From NCBI GenBank assembly GCA_024803745.1, contig JANJXV010000048.1:1882001-1946000 (forward strand): 64,000 bases of DNA. The letters run 5' to 3'. Both the position numbers and the translations under genes were made by a program. The stretch comes from Megascapheus bottae. Its lineage: Eukaryota > Chordata > Mammalia > Rodentia > Geomyidae. The notes below the pieces were generated by a model. It was not told where the DNA came from. It did not search any database and saw only the letters and a list, made by a program, of their open reading frames with translations. This document shows positions 38,501 through 50,900 of this stretch, piece after piece. How positions within the stretch are numbered: position 1 is the first letter of the stretch; every line of letters starts with the position of its first letter.

Positions 38501-39345
38501 TAATCCTAAAACTAACCCTAACCCTAACTTTACCCCTAACCCTTACTGTTACCCTAACCCTAACCCTAACCCTAAACCTAAACCTAAACTTAACCCTTAC
38601 TCTAACCCTTTCCCTAACCCTAACCCTAACCCTAACCCTAACACTTACCCTAACCCTAACCCTTACCCTAACCCTAACCCTAAACCTAACCGTAACCTTA
38701 ACCCTAACCGTAACCCTAACCCTTACCCTTACCGTAACCCTAACCCTAAACTAACCCTAACCCTAACCCTAACTCTAAACTTAACCCAAACTCTAACACT
38801 AACATATGTCCTTACCCTAACCCTAACCTTAAACCTAACACTAACCCTAACCCTAAGCATAACCCTAACCCTTACCCTTACCCTAACCCTAACCCTAACC
38901 CTAACCCCTAACCTAACCCTAACCCTTACCCTTATTCTAACCCTAACCCTAACACTTCCCCTTACCCTAACCCCTACCCTAACCTTAACCCTAACCCTAA
39001 ACCTAAACCTAACCCTAACCCTTACCCTTACCGTAACCCTAAACCTAACCCTAAGCCTAACCCTTACCCTTACCCTAACAATAACCCTAACCCTAACCCT
39101 AACCCTAAACCTAAACCTTACACTTACCCTAAACCGAACCTTAACCCTTACCCTAAACCTAACCCTAACCCTAACCGTAACCCTTACCATTACCTTGACC
39201 CTAACCCTAACCCTAACCCTAACCCTAACACTAACCCTAACACATACCCTTACCCTAACCGTAACCCTAACCCTAACCGTAACCCTAAACCTAACCGTGA
39301 CCCTAAGCCTAACCCTAACACTAACCCTTACCCTAACCCTAACCT
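38501..39345 (+). repeat. Mosaic segment with pieces of C and B
   Basis: About 38,570-38,780 resembles 16,990-17,210 of C1, with TTACCGTAACCCTAAC followed by a run to AAACTAACCC. About 38,905-39,345 follows the B subrepeat copy b, with CACTTCCCCTTACCC, CTTACACTTACCC, TTACCTTGACCC, AACACATACCC and AACCGTGACCCTAAGCC in that order. This shows C-type and B-type sequence joined in a new order within the array. Confidence 0.75.
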
Positions 39346-39735
39346 TAACCCTAACCCTTACTCTTACACTCACCCTAACCCTAACCGTATCCTTAACCCC
39401 AACCCTAAACCTAACCCTAACCCTTACCCTTACCCTAACCCTAAACCTAATCCTAACCCAAACCCTAACCCTAACCCTTACCCTAACCCTAACCCTAATC
39501 CTAAACCTAACTCTAAACTTAACCCTAACCCTTACCCTTACCCTAACCCTAACCCTAACCCTAAACCTAACCCTAACCCTAACCCTAAACCTAACCCTTA
39601 CCCTTACTCTAACCCTAACCCTAAATCTAAACCTACCCTAACCCTAACCCTAATACTTACCCTTAACCTTACCCTATCCCTAACCCTAACCCCAACCCTT
39701 ATCCTAAGCCAACCCTAACCCTAACCCCAAACCCT
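39346..39735 (+). repeat. Short transplanted piece of unit A
   Basis: About 39,595-39,732 matches about 5,638-5,773 of A2 nearly base for base, through CCCTAAATCTAAACCTACCC, CCTTAACCTTACCC and TATCCTAAGCCAACCC. It then departs at AAACCCTAACCC. The upstream part, 39,370-39,600, instead resembles 33,200-33,420 with CCTTAACCCCAACCC. The abrupt switch suggests gene-conversion-like patching or repeat template switching (inference). Confidence 0.78.
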
Positions 39736-42576
39736 AACCCTAACCCTTACCCTAACCCTAACCCTAATCCTAAACCTAACTCTAAACTTAACCCTAACCC
39801 TTACCCTTACCCTAACCCTAACCCTAACCCTAAACCTAACCCTAACCCTAACCCTTACCCTTACCCTTACCCTATCCCTAACCCTAAACCTAAACCTAAC
39901 CCTTACCCTTACCCTAACCCTAACCCTAAACCTAAACCTAACCCTAACCCGAACCCTCACCTTAACCCTAACCCTAACCCTATTTCTAACCCTTACCCTT
40001 ACCCTAACCCTAACCCTAAACATAAAACTAACCATAACCCTAACCCTAACCATTACACTTACCCTAACCCTAACCCTAAAACTAACTCTAAACCTAAACC
40101 TAACCCTAACCCCAAACCATAACCCTAACCCTAACCCTAACATTTAGCCTAATCCTAACACTAACCCTAACCCTAACCCTAACCCCTAACACTTACCCTA
40201 ACCCTAACCCTAACCCTAACCCTAACCCTAAACCTAACGCTAACCCTAACCCTAACTCTACCCCTAACCCTAACCCTTACCCTAACACTTAGCCTAACCC
40301 TAACCCTAACCTTTGCCTAACCCTAACCCTATACCTAACCCTAACCCTAACCCTAACCCTAACCCTAACCTTAACCCTAACCCTAACCCTAACCCTTACC
40401 CTTACCCTAACCCTAAACCTAAAGCTAACCCTAACCCTAACCCTAACCCTAAACTTAACCCTAACTCTAACCCTAACAATTGCCCTTACCCTAACCCTAA
40501 CCCTAAACCTAACACTAACCCTAACCCTAACCACAACACTAACCCTTACCCTTACCCTAACCCTAACCCTAACCCTTACCCTTATTCTAACCCTTACCCT
40601 ACTCCTAACCCTGAGATTAACCATACCCTAACTCTAACTATACCATAACCCTAACCCTTACCCTAACGCTAACGCTAACAGTAACCCTAACCCTTACCCT
40701 TACCCTAACCCTAACCATAACCCTAACATTAACCCTAACCCTTACCCTTACCCTAACCTTAACTCTAACCCCAACCCTAACCCTAAACCTTACTCTTACA
40801 CTAAACCTAACCCTAACCCTTACCCTAACCATAACCCTAACACTAAACCTAACCCTTACCCTTACCTTAACCCTACCCCTAACCCTTACCCTAACCCTAA
40901 CGCTAACCCTAACCCTAACCCTAACCCTAACCATTAACCTAACCCTAACCCTAACCCTAAACTTAACCCTAACCCTAACCCTAACTCTTACCCTTACCCT
41001 AAACCTAAACCTAACCCTAACCCTAACCCGAACCCTCACCTTAACCCTAAACCTAACTCTATCTCTAACCCTTACCCTTACCCTAACCCTAACCCTAAAC
41101 CTAAAACTAACCCTAATCCTAACCCTAACTATTACACTTACCCTAACCCTAACCTTAAACCTAAGTCTACACCTAAGCCTAACCCTGACTCCGAACCCTA
41201 ACCCTATGCCTAACCCTAACGTTTACCCTTACCCTAACCCTAAAACTAACACTAACCCTAATCCTAAACCTAACCCTAACCCTTACCCTTACCCTTACCC
41301 TAATCCTAACCCTAAAGCTAACTCTAACCCTAAAACTTACCCTTACCCTAACCCTAAACCTAAACTTAAACCTAACTCTAACCCTAACCCTAACCTTAAA
41401 CCTAACCCTTATCCTTACACTAACCCTAACCATAAACCTAACCCTAAACCTACCACTAACCCGAACACTAACGCTAACCCTAACCCATACCCGTACCCTA
41501 AACCTAAACCTAAACCTAACACTAACCCTAACCCTAACCCCTAAACCTACCCCTACCCCTAACCCTTACCCTTATTCTAAACCTAACCCTAACATTTACC
41601 CTTAACCTATCCCCTACCCTAACCCAAATCTAACCCTTACCCTAACCCTAACCCTAACCCTTACCCTTACCCTAACCCTAAACCTAATCCTAGCCCTAAC
41701 CCTAACCCTTACCCTTACCCTAACCCTAACCCTAACCCTAACCCTAACAATTGGCCTTAACCTAACCCTAAACCTAACACTAACCCTAACCCTAACCCTA
41801 ACACTTACCCTATCCCTAACCCTAACCCCTAACCCTAACCCTTAACCTAACCCTAACCCTAAACTTAACCCTTAGCCTTACCCTAACCCTAACACTAAAT
41901 CTAACCCTAACCATAACCCTAACCCTAACCGTAACCCTAAACCTAACAGTAACCCTAAACCTATCCCTAACCCTAACCCTTACCCTAACCCTAACCCTTA
42001 CCCTAACCCTAACCCAAACCCTAACCCTAACACTTACCCTTACCCTCACCCTAACCCTAACCCTAACCTCAAACCCAACCCTAAACCTAACCGTAACCCT
42101 TACCCTAAACCTAACCCTAATCCTAATCCTAACCCTAACCCTAAAACTTACCCTTACCCTAACCCTAACCCTAACCCTAACCCTAATCCTAAACCTAAAC
42201 CGTACCCTTACCCTAAACCTAACCCTAATCTTGCCCTAAACCTACCCCTAGCCCTAATCCTTACCCATACCTTAACCCTAACCCTAATCATAACCTTTAC
42301 CATTACCCTAACGCTAACCCTAACCCTAAACCTAACACTAACTCTAACGCTTACCCTTACCCTTACCCTAACCCTAACCCTAAAAATCACACTAAACCTA
42401 ACCCTAACCCTAAACCTTACCCATACCCTAACCCTAACCCTAACACTAACCCTTACCCTAAACCTAACCCTAACCCTAACCCTAACCCTTACTCTTACCT
42501 TAACCCTAACCCTAACACTAACCTTAACCCCAAACCCTAACCCTTACCCTTATCCTAACCCTAAACCTAACACTTA
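39736..42576 (+). repeat. Diverged array with a ~1.08-kb-spaced old duplication
   Basis: CCCGAACCCTCACCTTAACC occurs near 39,949 and 41,028, a spacing of 1,079 bases, and is followed in both places by CTCTAACCC/TTCTAACCC and later by ATTACACTTACCC. AATTG markers lie near 40,479 and 41,749, the latter as AATTGGCC. From about 42,200 the array is related to 44,640 onward at a shift near 2,436, the older internal repeat of family E. A long Pro-Asn/Tyr-Pro frame near 41,206-41,544 is a hexamer artefact. Confidence 0.78.
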
Positions 42577-45500
42577 CCCTAACCCTAACCCTAACCCTAA
42601 CCCTCACCCTTACCCTAACCCTAACCCTAATCCTAACCCTAACACTTACCCTTACCCTAAACCTAACCCTAAAACTAAACCTAAACCAAACCTTAACCCT
42701 AACCATAACCATAACCCTTACCCTAACACTAACACTAATCCTAACCCTAACCCTTACTTACCCTAACCCAAACCCTAATCCTAAAACTAACCCTAACCCT
42801 AACCGTAATCCAAACCCTTACCGTTACCCTAACCCTAACCCTAAACCTAACCCTAACCCTAACCCTAAACCTTACCCTTTCCCTAACCCTAACCCTAATC
42901 CTAAACCTAACCCTAACCCTAAACCTTACCCTTTCCCTAACCTAACTCTAACCCTAACCCTAACCCTAAACCTATCACTTACCCTAACCCTACCCCTTAC
43001 CCTAACCCTAACCCTAAACCTAACCCTAACCTTAACCCTAACCCTAACCCTTACCCTAACCCTAAACCTAAAGCTAACCCTAAACTTAACTCTAACTCTA
43101 ACCCTAAAAATTGCCCTTACCCTAACCCTAACCCTAAACCTAACAGTAACCCTAACCTTAACCATAACACTAACCCTTACCCTAACCCTAACCCTAACCC
43201 TAACACTTACCCTAACCCTAACCCTAACCCTAACCCTTACCCTCACACTAACCCTAACCCTTACCCTTACCCTAACCCTAAACCTAACCCTAACCCTAAC
43301 CCTTACCCTTGCCCTAAACCTAACCCTAACCCTAACCCTAAAACTGAACCTTACCCTTAACCTAAACCTAACTCTAACCCTTACACTAAACCTAACCCTA
43401 ACCCTAAACGTAACCCTTACCCATACCTTGACCCTAACCCTAACCTAACCCTTACCCTAACGCTAACCCTGACCCTAACCCTACCCCTAACCCTAACCCT
43501 TACATTTACCATAACCGTAACCTTAACCTTAAACCCAACCCTAAACCTAACGCTTACCCTAACCCTAACCCTAACGCTAACCCCAACCCTAACACTTAAC
43601 CTTAGCCTAACCCTAATCATTAACCTAAACCTAATCCTAACTCTAAACCCTAACCCCTAACACTAACCCTTATCCTAACCCTTACCCTAACCCTAAACCT
43701 AACCCTTACCATTACCGTAACATAACTCTAAACCTAAACCGAACCCTAACCCTAACCCTTACCCTAACCTTAACCTAAACCTTACCCTAACTCTAAACCT
43801 AACCCTAACCTTAACCCTAACGCTAACCCTAACCCTAAACGTAACCCTTACCCTTACCCTAAGCCTAACCCTAACCCTAACCCCAACCCTACCCCTAAAC
43901 CTTACCCTTACACTAAACCTAACCCTAACCCTTACCCTAACCATAACCCTAACCCTAACCCTTACCCTTACCCTTACCTTAACCCTAACCCTTACCCTTA
44001 ACCTAACGCTAACTCTACCCTAATCCTAACTTTAACAGTAACCCTAACCCTTACCCCTACCCTAACCCTAACCTTAAACCTAACCCTAACCCTAACCCTA
44101 ACCCTAAATTTAACCCTAAACCTAACCCTAACCCTTGCCCTTACCCTAACCCTAAACCTAACACTAAACCTAAGTCTAACCCTAACCCTAACCCTAAACC
44201 TAACCCTAACCCTAACCCTAACCCTTACCCTTACCCTAACCCTAACCCTAATTCTAACCCTAACGCTTACCCTAACCCTAACCCTAACCCTAACCCTAAC
44301 CCTAACCTTAACCCCAACGCTAAATTTAACCCTAACTTTTACCCTAACCGTAACGCTAACCCTAACCCTAAAACTTACACTTACCCTAACTGTAAACCTA
44401 ACCCTAACCCTAACCCTTACCCTAATCCTTACCCTAATCCTAACCCTAATCCTAACCCTAACTCTTCCCCTTACCCTAACCCTAACCCTAAAACTAACTG
44501 TAATTCTAACCTTAACCTTAACCCTAACCCTAACCCTTATGCTAAACCTAACCTAATCCTAATCCTAACCATAACCCTAACCCTTACCCTTACCCGTACC
44601 CTAACCCTAACCCTAATCCTAAACCTAAACCTAAACCTTACCCTTACATTAAACCTAACCCTAACCTTGCCCTAAACCTAACCCTAACCCTAACCCTTAC
44701 CCTTATCTTAACCCTAACCCTAACCCTAACCCTTACCATTACCCTAACGCTAACCCTAACCCTAACCCTAACACTAACTCTAACCCTTACCCTTACCCGT
44801 ACCCTAACCCTAACCCTAAACCTCACCCTAACCCTAACCCTAACCCTAACCCTTACCCTAAACTTAACCCTAATCCTAACCCTAACCCTAACCCTAACCC
44901 TTACCCTTAACCAATCCTAACACTAACCCTAACCCTAAACCTTACCCATACCCTAACCCTAACCCTAACCCTAACTCTAACCCTAAACCTAACCCTAACC
45001 CTAACCTTAACCCCAAACCCTAACCATAACCCTAACCCTTACCCTTATCCTTACCCTAAACCTAACCCTAACACTTACCCTTACCCTAACCCTAACCCTA
45101 ACCCTAAACCTTACCCTAACCTTAACCCTAACCCTCACCCTAAACCTTACCCTAACCCTAACACTAATCCTAAACCTAAACTTACCCTTACCCTAACCCT
45201 AACCCTAATCCTAAAACTAACCCTAACCCTAACCTTAATCCAAACCCTTACCTTTGCCCTAACCCTATCCCTAACCCTAAACCGAAACCTAACCCTAACC
45301 CTAAGCCTTACCCTTTCCCTAACTCTAACTCCAACCCTAACCAAACCCTAACCCTAACAATTACCCTAACCTTAACCCTTACCCTAACCCTAACCCTAAA
45401 CCTAACCCTAACCTTAACCCTAACCCTAACCCTAACCCTAACCCTAACCCTTACCCTTACCCAAACCCTAAACCTAACCCTAACCCTAACCCTAACCCTA

Positions 45501-47980
45501 AACTTAACCCTAACTCTAACCCTAAAAATTGCCCTTACCCTTACCCTAACCCTAAACCTAACCGTGACCCTAAGCCTAACCCTAACACTAACCCTTACCC
45601 TAACCCTAACCCTTACCCTAACCCTAACCCTTACCCTTACCCTAACCCTAACCCTAACTCTAACCTTAACCCTAACACTAATCCTACCCCTAACCCTTAC
45701 CCTTACCAAAACCCTAACCCTAATCCTAAAACTAACACTAAACCTAAACTTGACCCTAACCCTTACCCTTACCCTAACCCTAACCCTAACCCTAAACCTA
45801 AGCCTAACCCTAACCCTAACCCTAACCCTTACCCTTCCCTAACCCTAAACCTAACCCTTACCCTAACCCTAACCCTTACCCTAACCCTAAACCTAACGCT
45901 TACCCTAACCCTAAGCGAACGTTAAGCCTTACACTTAACCTAACCCTAAGCCTAACTCTAACCCTTAACCTAACCTTATCCTAACCCTAACCCTAAATTT
46001 AACCCTAAACCTAACCCTAACAATTGCCCTTATCCTAACCCTAACCACAAAACTAACACTAACCCTAACCGTAACCCAAACCCTAACGCATATCCTTACC
46101 CTAACCCTAACCCTAACCCTAACCCTAACAGTAACCCCAAACCTAACCCGTAAGCCTAACACTAACCCTAACCCTACCCCTTACCCTTATCCTAACCCTA
46201 ACCCTAAACCTATCCCTAATCCTAACACTTATCCTTACCCTAACCCTACCCCTAACCATAACCCTAACCCTTAAGCTAACCCTAAATCTAACCCTAACCC
46301 TTACCCTTACCCTAACTCTAAGCCTAACCTTAACCCTTACCCTTACCCTAACCCTAACCCCAACCCTAACCCTTAACCTAACCGTAAACCTAACCCTAAC
46401 CCTAACACTAAAACTAACCCTTACCTTTACCCTAACACAAACTCTAAACCTAACTCGAACCATAACCCTAACCCTAACCCTTAGCCATACCCTAACCCTA
46501 ACCCTAAACCTAACCCTAACCCTAACCCTAACCCTAACACCTAACCGTAACCCTAACCCTAAACCTTACCCTTACCCTAACCCTATCCCTAAACCTAATC
46601 TGAACCCTAACACTAACACTTACCTAAACCCTAACCCTAACCCTAGCCCTTACTCTTACCCTAACCCTAACCCTAACCTTAAACCCAACGCTAAACCTAA
46701 ACTTGACCCTTACCCTTACCCTAACCCTAACCCTAACCCTAAACCTAAGCCTAACCCTAACCAAACCCTAACCCTAACCCTAACCCTTACCCTAACCCTA
46801 AACCTAAACTTAACCCTAACCCTAACCCTAACCCTTACCCTTACCCTAACCCTAACCGTAAACCTAACCGTAACCCTAAACCTAACCCTAAGACTAACCT
46901 TAACCCTAACCCTAACCCTATCCCTAACCCTTACCCTTACCCTAACCCTAACCCTAAAACTAACACTAAACCCAAACCTAACCATAACCCTTACCATTAA
47001 CCTAAACCTAACACTAAACAGAACTCTAACCCTAACCCGAACCATAACCCTGAACCCTAAACCTAACCCTAACCCTAACCCTTACCCTTATCCTAACACT
47101 AACACTAACCCTAAACCTAACCCTAACCCTAACACTTACCCTTACCCTAACCCTAAACCTAACCCTAACCCTAACCCTTACCCTAACCCTAACCGTAACC
47201 CTAACCCTAACCCTTACCCTTACCCTAAACCTAACCCTAAACCTTACCCTAACCATAACCTTAACCCTAACCCTAACCCTTACCCTTATCTTACCCCTAA
47301 TCCTAACCCTAACCTTACCCTTACCCTAACGCTAATCCTAACCCTAATCTTAACCCTAACCCTAACCCTAACACATACCCTTACCCTAACCCTAACCTTA
47401 ACCCTAACCGTAACCCTAAACATAACCCTAACCCGAACCCGAACCCCAACCCTTACCCTAATCCTAACCCTAACCCTTAAACTTACCTTAACCCTAACCC
47501 TAACCCTAAACCTAAACCTAAACTTAACCCTAACCCTTTACACTTACCTTTACCCTAAATCTAACCCTAAACCTAACGGTAAGCCTTACGCTTACCCTGA
47601 CCCTAACCCTAACCTTAACCTTAACCCTAAACCTAACCCTATCCCTAACCCTTACCCTTACCCTTACCCTAACCCTAAGCCTAAACCTAACCCTAACCCT
47701 AACCCTAACCCTAACCATTACCTTTACCCTAACCCTAAACCTAAACCTAACCCTAACCCTAGCCCTAACCCGTAACCCTAACCGTAAACCTAACCCTTAC
47801 CCTTATCCTAACCCTAACCCTAAACCTAACCCTAACTCTAACCCTACCCCTAACACTTACCCTTACCCTAACCGTAACCCTAAACATAACCCTATCCCTT
47901 ATCCTAAACCTAACTCTAACCCTAACCCTTAGCCTTACCCTAATTGTAAACATAACCCTAAACCTAACCCTAACATTTAC
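42577..47980 (+). repeat. E1: first copy of a very recent 5.4-kb tandem duplication
   Basis: It matches the next copy at a shift of 5,403 bases up to about 44,615 and 5,397 bases after that, because E2 lacks six bases at AAACCTAAACCTAAACC. By eye I found only two substitutions besides: G at 43,717 against C at 49,120, and G at 44,541 against A at 49,944. Unusual shared words include CTAAGCGAACGTTAAGCC (45,910 and 51,307) and CCTAACGGTAAGCC (47,572 and 52,969). This is the least diverged duplication in the window. Confidence 0.95.
44640..45750 (+). repeat. Older ~2.43-kb-spaced repeat inside E1
   Basis: This stretch parallels about 42,205-43,330. Shared items in order are CTAACCTTGCCCTAAACC with CTAATCTTGCCCTAAACC, TTACCATTACCCTAACGC, CTTAACCCCAAACCC, TAATCCAAACCCTTACC and AAAAATTGCCCTTACCC. 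Spacing runs from about 2,436 down to 2,417. Divergence is far greater than between E1 and E2, so it arose first and was copied again inside E2 near 50,037-51,150. Confidence 0.78.
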
Positions 47981-50900
47981 CCTAACCCTAACCCTAACCC
48001 TAACCCTCACCCTTACCCTAACCCTAACCCTAATCCTAACCCTAACACTTACCCTTACCCTAAACCTAACCCTAAAACTAAACCTAAACCAAACCTTAAC
48101 CCTAACCATAACCATAACCCTTACCCTAACACTAACACTAATCCTAACCCTAACCCTTACTTACCCTAACCCAAACCCTAATCCTAAAACTAACCCTAAC
48201 CCTAACCGTAATCCAAACCCTTACCGTTACCCTAACCCTAACCCTAAACCTAACCCTAACCCTAACCCTAAACCTTACCCTTTCCCTAACCCTAACCCTA
48301 ATCCTAAACCTAACCCTAACCCTAAACCTTACCCTTTCCCTAACCTAACTCTAACCCTAACCCTAACCCTAAACCTATCACTTACCCTAACCCTACCCCT
48401 TACCCTAACCCTAACCCTAAACCTAACCCTAACCTTAACCCTAACCCTAACCCTTACCCTAACCCTAAACCTAAAGCTAACCCTAAACTTAACTCTAACT
48501 CTAACCCTAAAAATTGCCCTTACCCTAACCCTAACCCTAAACCTAACAGTAACCCTAACCTTAACCATAACACTAACCCTTACCCTAACCCTAACCCTAA
48601 CCCTAACACTTACCCTAACCCTAACCCTAACCCTAACCCTTACCCTCACACTAACCCTAACCCTTACCCTTACCCTAACCCTAAACCTAACCCTAACCCT
48701 AACCCTTACCCTTGCCCTAAACCTAACCCTAACCCTAACCCTAAAACTGAACCTTACCCTTAACCTAAACCTAACTCTAACCCTTACACTAAACCTAACC
48801 CTAACCCTAAACGTAACCCTTACCCATACCTTGACCCTAACCCTAACCTAACCCTTACCCTAACGCTAACCCTGACCCTAACCCTACCCCTAACCCTAAC
48901 CCTTACATTTACCATAACCGTAACCTTAACCTTAAACCCAACCCTAAACCTAACGCTTACCCTAACCCTAACCCTAACGCTAACCCCAACCCTAACACTT
49001 AACCTTAGCCTAACCCTAATCATTAACCTAAACCTAATCCTAACTCTAAACCCTAACCCCTAACACTAACCCTTATCCTAACCCTTACCCTAACCCTAAA
49101 CCTAACCCTTACCATTACCCTAACATAACTCTAAACCTAAACCGAACCCTAACCCTAACCCTTACCCTAACCTTAACCTAAACCTTACCCTAACTCTAAA
49201 CCTAACCCTAACCTTAACCCTAACGCTAACCCTAACCCTAAACGTAACCCTTACCCTTACCCTAAGCCTAACCCTAACCCTAACCCCAACCCTACCCCTA
49301 AACCTTACCCTTACACTAAACCTAACCCTAACCCTTACCCTAACCATAACCCTAACCCTAACCCTTACCCTTACCCTTACCTTAACCCTAACCCTTACCC
49401 TTAACCTAACGCTAACTCTACCCTAATCCTAACTTTAACAGTAACCCTAACCCTTACCCCTACCCTAACCCTAACCTTAAACCTAACCCTAACCCTAACC
49501 CTAACCCTAAATTTAACCCTAAACCTAACCCTAACCCTTGCCCTTACCCTAACCCTAAACCTAACACTAAACCTAAGTCTAACCCTAACCCTAACCCTAA
49601 ACCTAACCCTAACCCTAACCCTAACCCTTACCCTTACCCTAACCCTAACCCTAATTCTAACCCTAACGCTTACCCTAACCCTAACCCTAACCCTAACCCT
49701 AACCCTAACCTTAACCCCAACGCTAAATTTAACCCTAACTTTTACCCTAACCGTAACGCTAACCCTAACCCTAAAACTTACACTTACCCTAACTGTAAAC
49801 CTAACCCTAACCCTAACCCTTACCCTAATCCTTACCCTAATCCTAACCCTAATCCTAACCCTAACTCTTCCCCTTACCCTAACCCTAACCCTAAAACTAA
49901 CTGTAATTCTAACCTTAACCTTAACCCTAACCCTAACCCTTATACTAAACCTAACCTAATCCTAATCCTAACCATAACCCTAACCCTTACCCTTACCCGT
50001 ACCCTAACCCTAACCCTAATCCTAAACCTAAACCTTACCCTTACATTAAACCTAACCCTAACCTTGCCCTAAACCTAACCCTAACCCTAACCCTTACCCT
50101 TATCTTAACCCTAACCCTAACCCTAACCCTTACCATTACCCTAACGCTAACCCTAACCCTAACCCTAACACTAACTCTAACCCTTACCCTTACCCGTACC
50201 CTAACCCTAACCCTAAACCTCACCCTAACCCTAACCCTAACCCTAACCCTTACCCTAAACTTAACCCTAATCCTAACCCTAACCCTAACCCTAACCCTTA
50301 CCCTTAACCAATCCTAACACTAACCCTAACCCTAAACCTTACCCATACCCTAACCCTAACCCTAACCCTAACTCTAACCCTAAACCTAACCCTAACCCTA
50401 ACCTTAACCCCAAACCCTAACCATAACCCTAACCCTTACCCTTATCCTTACCCTAAACCTAACCCTAACACTTACCCTTACCCTAACCCTAACCCTAACC
50501 CTAAACCTTACCCTAACCTTAACCCTAACCCTCACCCTAAACCTTACCCTAACCCTAACACTAATCCTAAACCTAAACTTACCCTTACCCTAACCCTAAC
50601 CCTAATCCTAAAACTAACCCTAACCCTAACCTTAATCCAAACCCTTACCTTTGCCCTAACCCTATCCCTAACCCTAAACCGAAACCTAACCCTAACCCTA
50701 AGCCTTACCCTTTCCCTAACTCTAACTCCAACCCTAACCAAACCCTAACCCTAACAATTACCCTAACCTTAACCCTTACCCTAACCCTAACCCTAAACCT
50801 AACCCTAACCTTAACCCTAACCCTAACCCTAACCCTAACCCTAACCCTTACCCTTACCCAAACCCTAAACCTAACCCTAACCCTAACCCTAACCCTAAAC

